From the NCBI RefSeq assembly GCF_019974135.1, contig NZ_AP025017.1:806001-870000 (forward strand): a stretch of 64,000 nt of DNA. Direction: 5' to 3'. The stretch comes from Actinomyces capricornis (GTDB taxonomy: Bacteria; Actinomycetota; Actinomycetes; Actinomycetales; Actinomycetaceae). The position numbers were made by a program, and so were the translations under genes. Below are positions 61,358 through 64,000 of the stretch, piece by piece. The notes beneath the pieces were generated by a model. That model worked only from the letters and a program-made list of their open reading frames with translations. It made no database searches and was not told where the DNA came from. The first letter of the stretch is position 1. Every line of letters starts with the position of its first letter.

Positions 61358-62971
61358 CTACCGGTCCCCGCGCGGCGCCGCTGCGCCCGAGACATCGACC
61401 TCGGCCAGCGGCACCATCGGCGTCCCCCGGGTCAGCCGGTGGCCCAGCCACACCAGGAAGAAGGCCGGCAGCCCGATATAGGAGGACAGCACCCCCAGCA
61501 GCTCGCCGCGGAACACCGCCTCATAGTTCTGCCCCAGGATCACCACCACGCACATGATGAAGGCCACCACCGGCCCCAGCGGGAACAGCGGCGCCCGATA
61601 GGGCAGGTCGGCGGGATCATGCCCCTGCAGCACGTAGGCGCGCCGGAAGCGGAAGTGGCACACCGCGATCCCCACCCAGACGATGAAGCCCGAGAGCGCC
61701 GAGACGTTGAGCAGCCAGGAGTAGGCCGTGTCCTGGCCCACCACCGCGGTGAGGAACCCGGCCGCGCCCACCAGCGCCGTCGCCCCCAGGGCCCGCACCG
61801 GCACCCCGTGGCGGTTGACGTACCCGAACCACTGGGGAGCCTGGCCCTGCAGGGCCATCGAGTGCAGCATGCGGGTGGAGGCGTAGAGCCCCGAGTTCCC
61901 GGCACTGAGCACCGCGGTGAGGATGACCGCGTTCATCACCGCGGCCGCCGCGGCGATACCCGCGCGGTCGAAGACCAGGGTGAAGGGCGAGTAGGAGACG
62001 TCCTCCGTGCCCGTGCGCAGCAGCCGCGGGTCGTTGTAGGCCACCAGGGTGCCCACCACGGCGATCGCCCCGATGTAGAACAGCATGATCCGCCAGAACA
62101 CGGTGCGGATCGCACGCGGCACATCGCGGCGCGGATTGCGGGCCTCACCCGCGGCCACCCCCACCAGCTCGGTGCCCTGGAAGGAGAAGCCGGCGATCAT
62201 GAACACCGAGACCACCGCCAGCGCCCCGCCGTGGAAGGGGGCGTCCCCCACCGTCCAGTTGCTCAGGCCCGCACGGTGGCCCCCCAGGATGCCGGCGATC
62301 ATCGCCGCCCCGGCGATGAGGAAGACCACCACCGTGACCACCTTGATGGCCGAGAGCCAGAACTCCCCCTCCCCGAAGGCCCGCGCCGACAGGGCATTGA
62401 GCCCGGTGAGCACCACCAGGAACAGGCCCGCCCACACCCATGAGGGCACGTCCGGCAGCCAGTAGGCCATGATGATGCCCGCGGCCACCAGCTCGGCGGC
62501 CACCGTGATCGCCCAGTTGAACCAGTAGTTCCAGCCCATGGCGAAGCCGAAGGAGGGGCTGACGAAGCGCGTGGCGTAGGTCTGGAAGGAGCCCGCCACC
62601 GGCATATGCGCGGTCATCTCCCCCAGGGACTGCATGAGCAGCAGCACCATGAGGCCCACCGCCGTGTAGGCGGCGATCGCCCCACCCGGCCCCGCCTGGG
62701 AGACCGTCGCCCCCGAGGCCACGAACAGGCCCGTGCCGATCGCCCCGCCAATGGCGATCATCTGCATATGGCGGTTGGTCAGGGTGCGCCGCAGGCCGCT
62801 GTCCTCGGGCGACTCGCTGGGCGACTCGCTGGACGACTCCCTGGACGACTCGCGCCCGGTCGCCGCGCTGGGGCCGCCGGGGGCCCCGCCACTACCGGGG
62901 CCTCCGGGGCCGCTGATGCCGGCAGCCCCGGGGGCGGCGGCATGGGTCTCATCGTTGTCACTGTGCACCAT
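61358..62971 (-). CDS. APC-family amino-acid permease, LysP-like
   Basis: 537 aa. A ~55-residue Gly/Ser leader with ESSRESSSESPSESPEDSG precedes twelve predicted transmembrane helices. Family motifs include MIAIGGAIGTGLFVASGATV in helix 1, AGSFQTYATRFVSPSFGFAM (characteristic of lysine/aromatic permeases) and FQGTELVGVAAGEARNPRR in helix 6. Proton-coupled uptake of amino acids is expected. Lysine is the best guess but cannot be settled. Confidence 0.85.
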   Translation of the reverse strand: MVHSDNDETHAAAPGAAGISGPGGPGSGGAPGGPSAATGRESSRESSSESPSESPEDSGLRRTLTNRHMQMIAIGGAIGTGLFVASGATVSQAGPGGAIAAYTAVGLMVLLLMQSLGEMTAHMPVAGSFQTYATRFVSPSFGFAMGWNYWFNWAITVAAELVAAGIIMAYWLPDVPSWVWAGLFLVVLTGLNALSARAFGEGEFWLSAIKVVTVVVFLIAGAAMIAGILGGHRAGLSNWTVGDAPFHGGALAVVSVFMIAGFSFQGTELVGVAAGEARNPRRDVPRAIRTVFWRIMLFYIGAIAVVGTLVAYNDPRLLRTGTEDVSYSPFTLVFDRAGIAAAAAVMNAVILTAVLSAGNSGLYASTRMLHSMALQGQAPQWFGYVNRHGVPVRALGATALVGAAGFLTAVVGQDTAYSWLLNVSALSGFIVWVGIAVCHFRFRRAYVLQGHDPADLPYRAPLFPLGPVVAFIMCVVVILGQNYEAVFRGELLGVLSSYIGLPAFFLVWLGHRLTRGTPMVPLAEVDVSGAAAPRGDR

Positions 62972-63157
62972 CGGTGCGAGCCTAGCGCCCCCGCATCGGC
63001 CGCGGGGGCCAGTCTCAGGGGGTGGCGCCGTTCCCCGGCCCCGCTTCGCCTCAGCCTCACCCCCGCCTCACCTGCGGTGCGCCGCCGACGCCGTCCCTGG
63101 GGCCGGCCCCGCAGATGCCGCCCCCAGCGGTCCCCCGGATGCCCGCCCCGGCGGCGC

Positions 63158-64000
63158 TCAGCAGGTGTGGTCGGCCACCGGCTGGCGCCGGGCGGGCGCC
63201 GGCTGCCCGGAGGCGGCCTTGAGGTCGGCGCGCAGGTTCTTGGGCAGGGAGAAGGTGATCTTCTCCGTGGCGGTGCGCACCTCCTCGACGTCCTCGAAGC
63301 CGTACTCGGCCAGGCGCTCGATGACCTCGCGCACGAGGATCTCGGGCACCGAGGCGCCCGAGGTCAGGCCCACGGTGCTCACGCCCTCCAGCCAGGCCGG
63401 GTCGATCTCGCTGGCGAAGTCCACCCGGTGGGAGGCGCCGGCCCCCGCATCCAGGGCCACCTCCTTCAGGCGCACGGAGTTCGAGGAGTTGCCCGAGCCC
63501 ACCACGATCATGAGGTCGACCTGGGGGGCGATCACCTTGACCGCGGCCTGGCGGTTCTGGGTGGCGTAGCAGATGTCCTCGCCGGGCGGGTCGGACAGGG
63601 CCGGGAAGCGCTCGCGCAGCAGCCGCACCGTCTCCAGGGTCTCATCCACACTCAGGGTGGTCTGGGAGATCCACACGACCTTCTCGGGGTCGCGCACCTG
63701 GACCCGGTCCACTTCGTGGGGGCCGTTGACGACCTGGATGTGGTCGGGGGCCTCCCCCTGGGTGCCCTCGACCTCCTCGTGGCCGGTGTGCCCCACCAGG
63801 ATGATGTCGTAGTCGTCCCGGGCGAAGCGCACCGCCTGCTTGTGCACCTTGGTCACCAGCGGGCAGGTGGCGTCGATGGTCTCCAGGCGGCGGGCCGCTG
63901 CCTGCTCGTGCACGGCCGGGGAGACGCCGTGGGCGGAGAAGACGACGCGGGCGCCCTCGGGGACCTCGTCGGTCTCCTCCACGAAGATCGCGCCGCGCCG
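63158..64000 (-). CDS. ispH: 4-hydroxy-3-methylbut-2-enyl diphosphate reductase, 5'-truncated by window edge
   Basis: About 281 residues are visible; the N-terminus runs off the right edge. IspH hallmarks are present: [30 protein letters not shown] with the second cluster cysteine, [38 protein letters not shown] with the third cysteine, and [13 protein letters not shown]. This [4Fe-4S] enzyme makes IPP and DMAPP in the last step of the non-mevalonate isoprenoid pathway. The C-terminal ~20 residues extend beyond the usual end. Confidence 0.95.
   Translation of the reverse strand, partial: RRGAIFVEETDEVPEGARVVFSAHGVSPAVHEQAAARRLETIDATCPLVTKVHKQAVRFARDDYDIILVGHTGHEEVEGTQGEAPDHIQVVNGPHEVDRVQVRDPEKVVWISQTTLSVDETLETVRLLRERFPALSDPPGEDICYATQNRQAAVKVIAPQVDLMIVVGSGNSSNSVRLKEVALDAGAGASHRVDFASEIDPAWLEGVSTVGLTSGASVPEILVREVIERLAEYGFEDVEEVRTATEKITFSLPKNLRADLKAASGQPAPARRQPVADHTC

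Overview
The window looks like chromosome of an Actinomyces-type actinomycete. It is very GC-rich, several starts appear leaderless behind a TANNNT box, there is an alkaline-shock (Asp23) gene cluster, and two secreted proteins carry long arrays of aromatic/glycine cell-wall-binding repeats, one of them ending in a sunset domain. The species is inferred only. No rRNA, tRNA or CRISPR array was recognised.

1-20.4 kb is mostly housekeeping and accessory single genes: a PTH2-type peptidyl-tRNA hydrolase (cut by the left edge), an M48 protease, an Aer-type PAS protein, a bile-acid/arsenite-type transporter, an LLM flavin oxidoreductase, an LppP/LprE-type lipoprotein, MmcQ, a Tat-signal propeller lipoprotein, a SnoaL-ABM fusion, an SF1 helicase with a DUF2726 nuclease domain, small methyltransferases, a TPR protein and a Phd/VapC-like pair. 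Intergenic repeats are prominent here: an 86-bp inverted-repeat element in two copies, and a 117-bp REP-like palindrome in two near-identical copies plus one diverged copy. An IS481 element splits an unknown gene; its 6-bp target duplication can still be read and removing the IS restores the frame.

20.8-43.7 kb is a defence island on the + strand. A SNF2-type helicase is translationally coupled to a very large NPPW-type DNA methyltransferase (DISARM drmD/drmMI-like). A low-GC cassette follows with an OLD-family TOPRIM ATPase and a UvrD-like helicase (Gabija-like). Next comes a scar of remnants: an IS3 fragment, the tail of a CHAT domain, a broken HTH gene, and a ribbon-helix-helix antitoxin with a frameshifted toxin. 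Then a 2288-aa DEAD/DUF1998 helicase (DruE-like), an unlisted 58-aa protein with two CxxC pairs, and an 818-aa RelE-like/UvrD fusion form one tight operon. The core helicase-methylase-helicase layout is DISARM/Druantia-related but matches no single described operon that I can name.

43.8-49 kb carries meso-diaminopimelate dehydrogenase and the two repeat-rich cell-wall-binding proteins. 48.9-51.8 kb is a nest of insertion sequences: an IS256 element inside an IS3 element, with a 9-bp target duplication, next to an older IS3 fragment. 51.8-54.4 kb is a type I-like methyltransferase/specificity pair without a restriction subunit, whose GTG start overlaps the ychF stop codon.

54.4-64 kb is conserved: ychF, rmuC, an eight-gene Asp23/AmaP/sigma-factor operon closed by a perfect 36-bp palindrome, an amino-acid permease of LysP type, and ispH running off the right edge.
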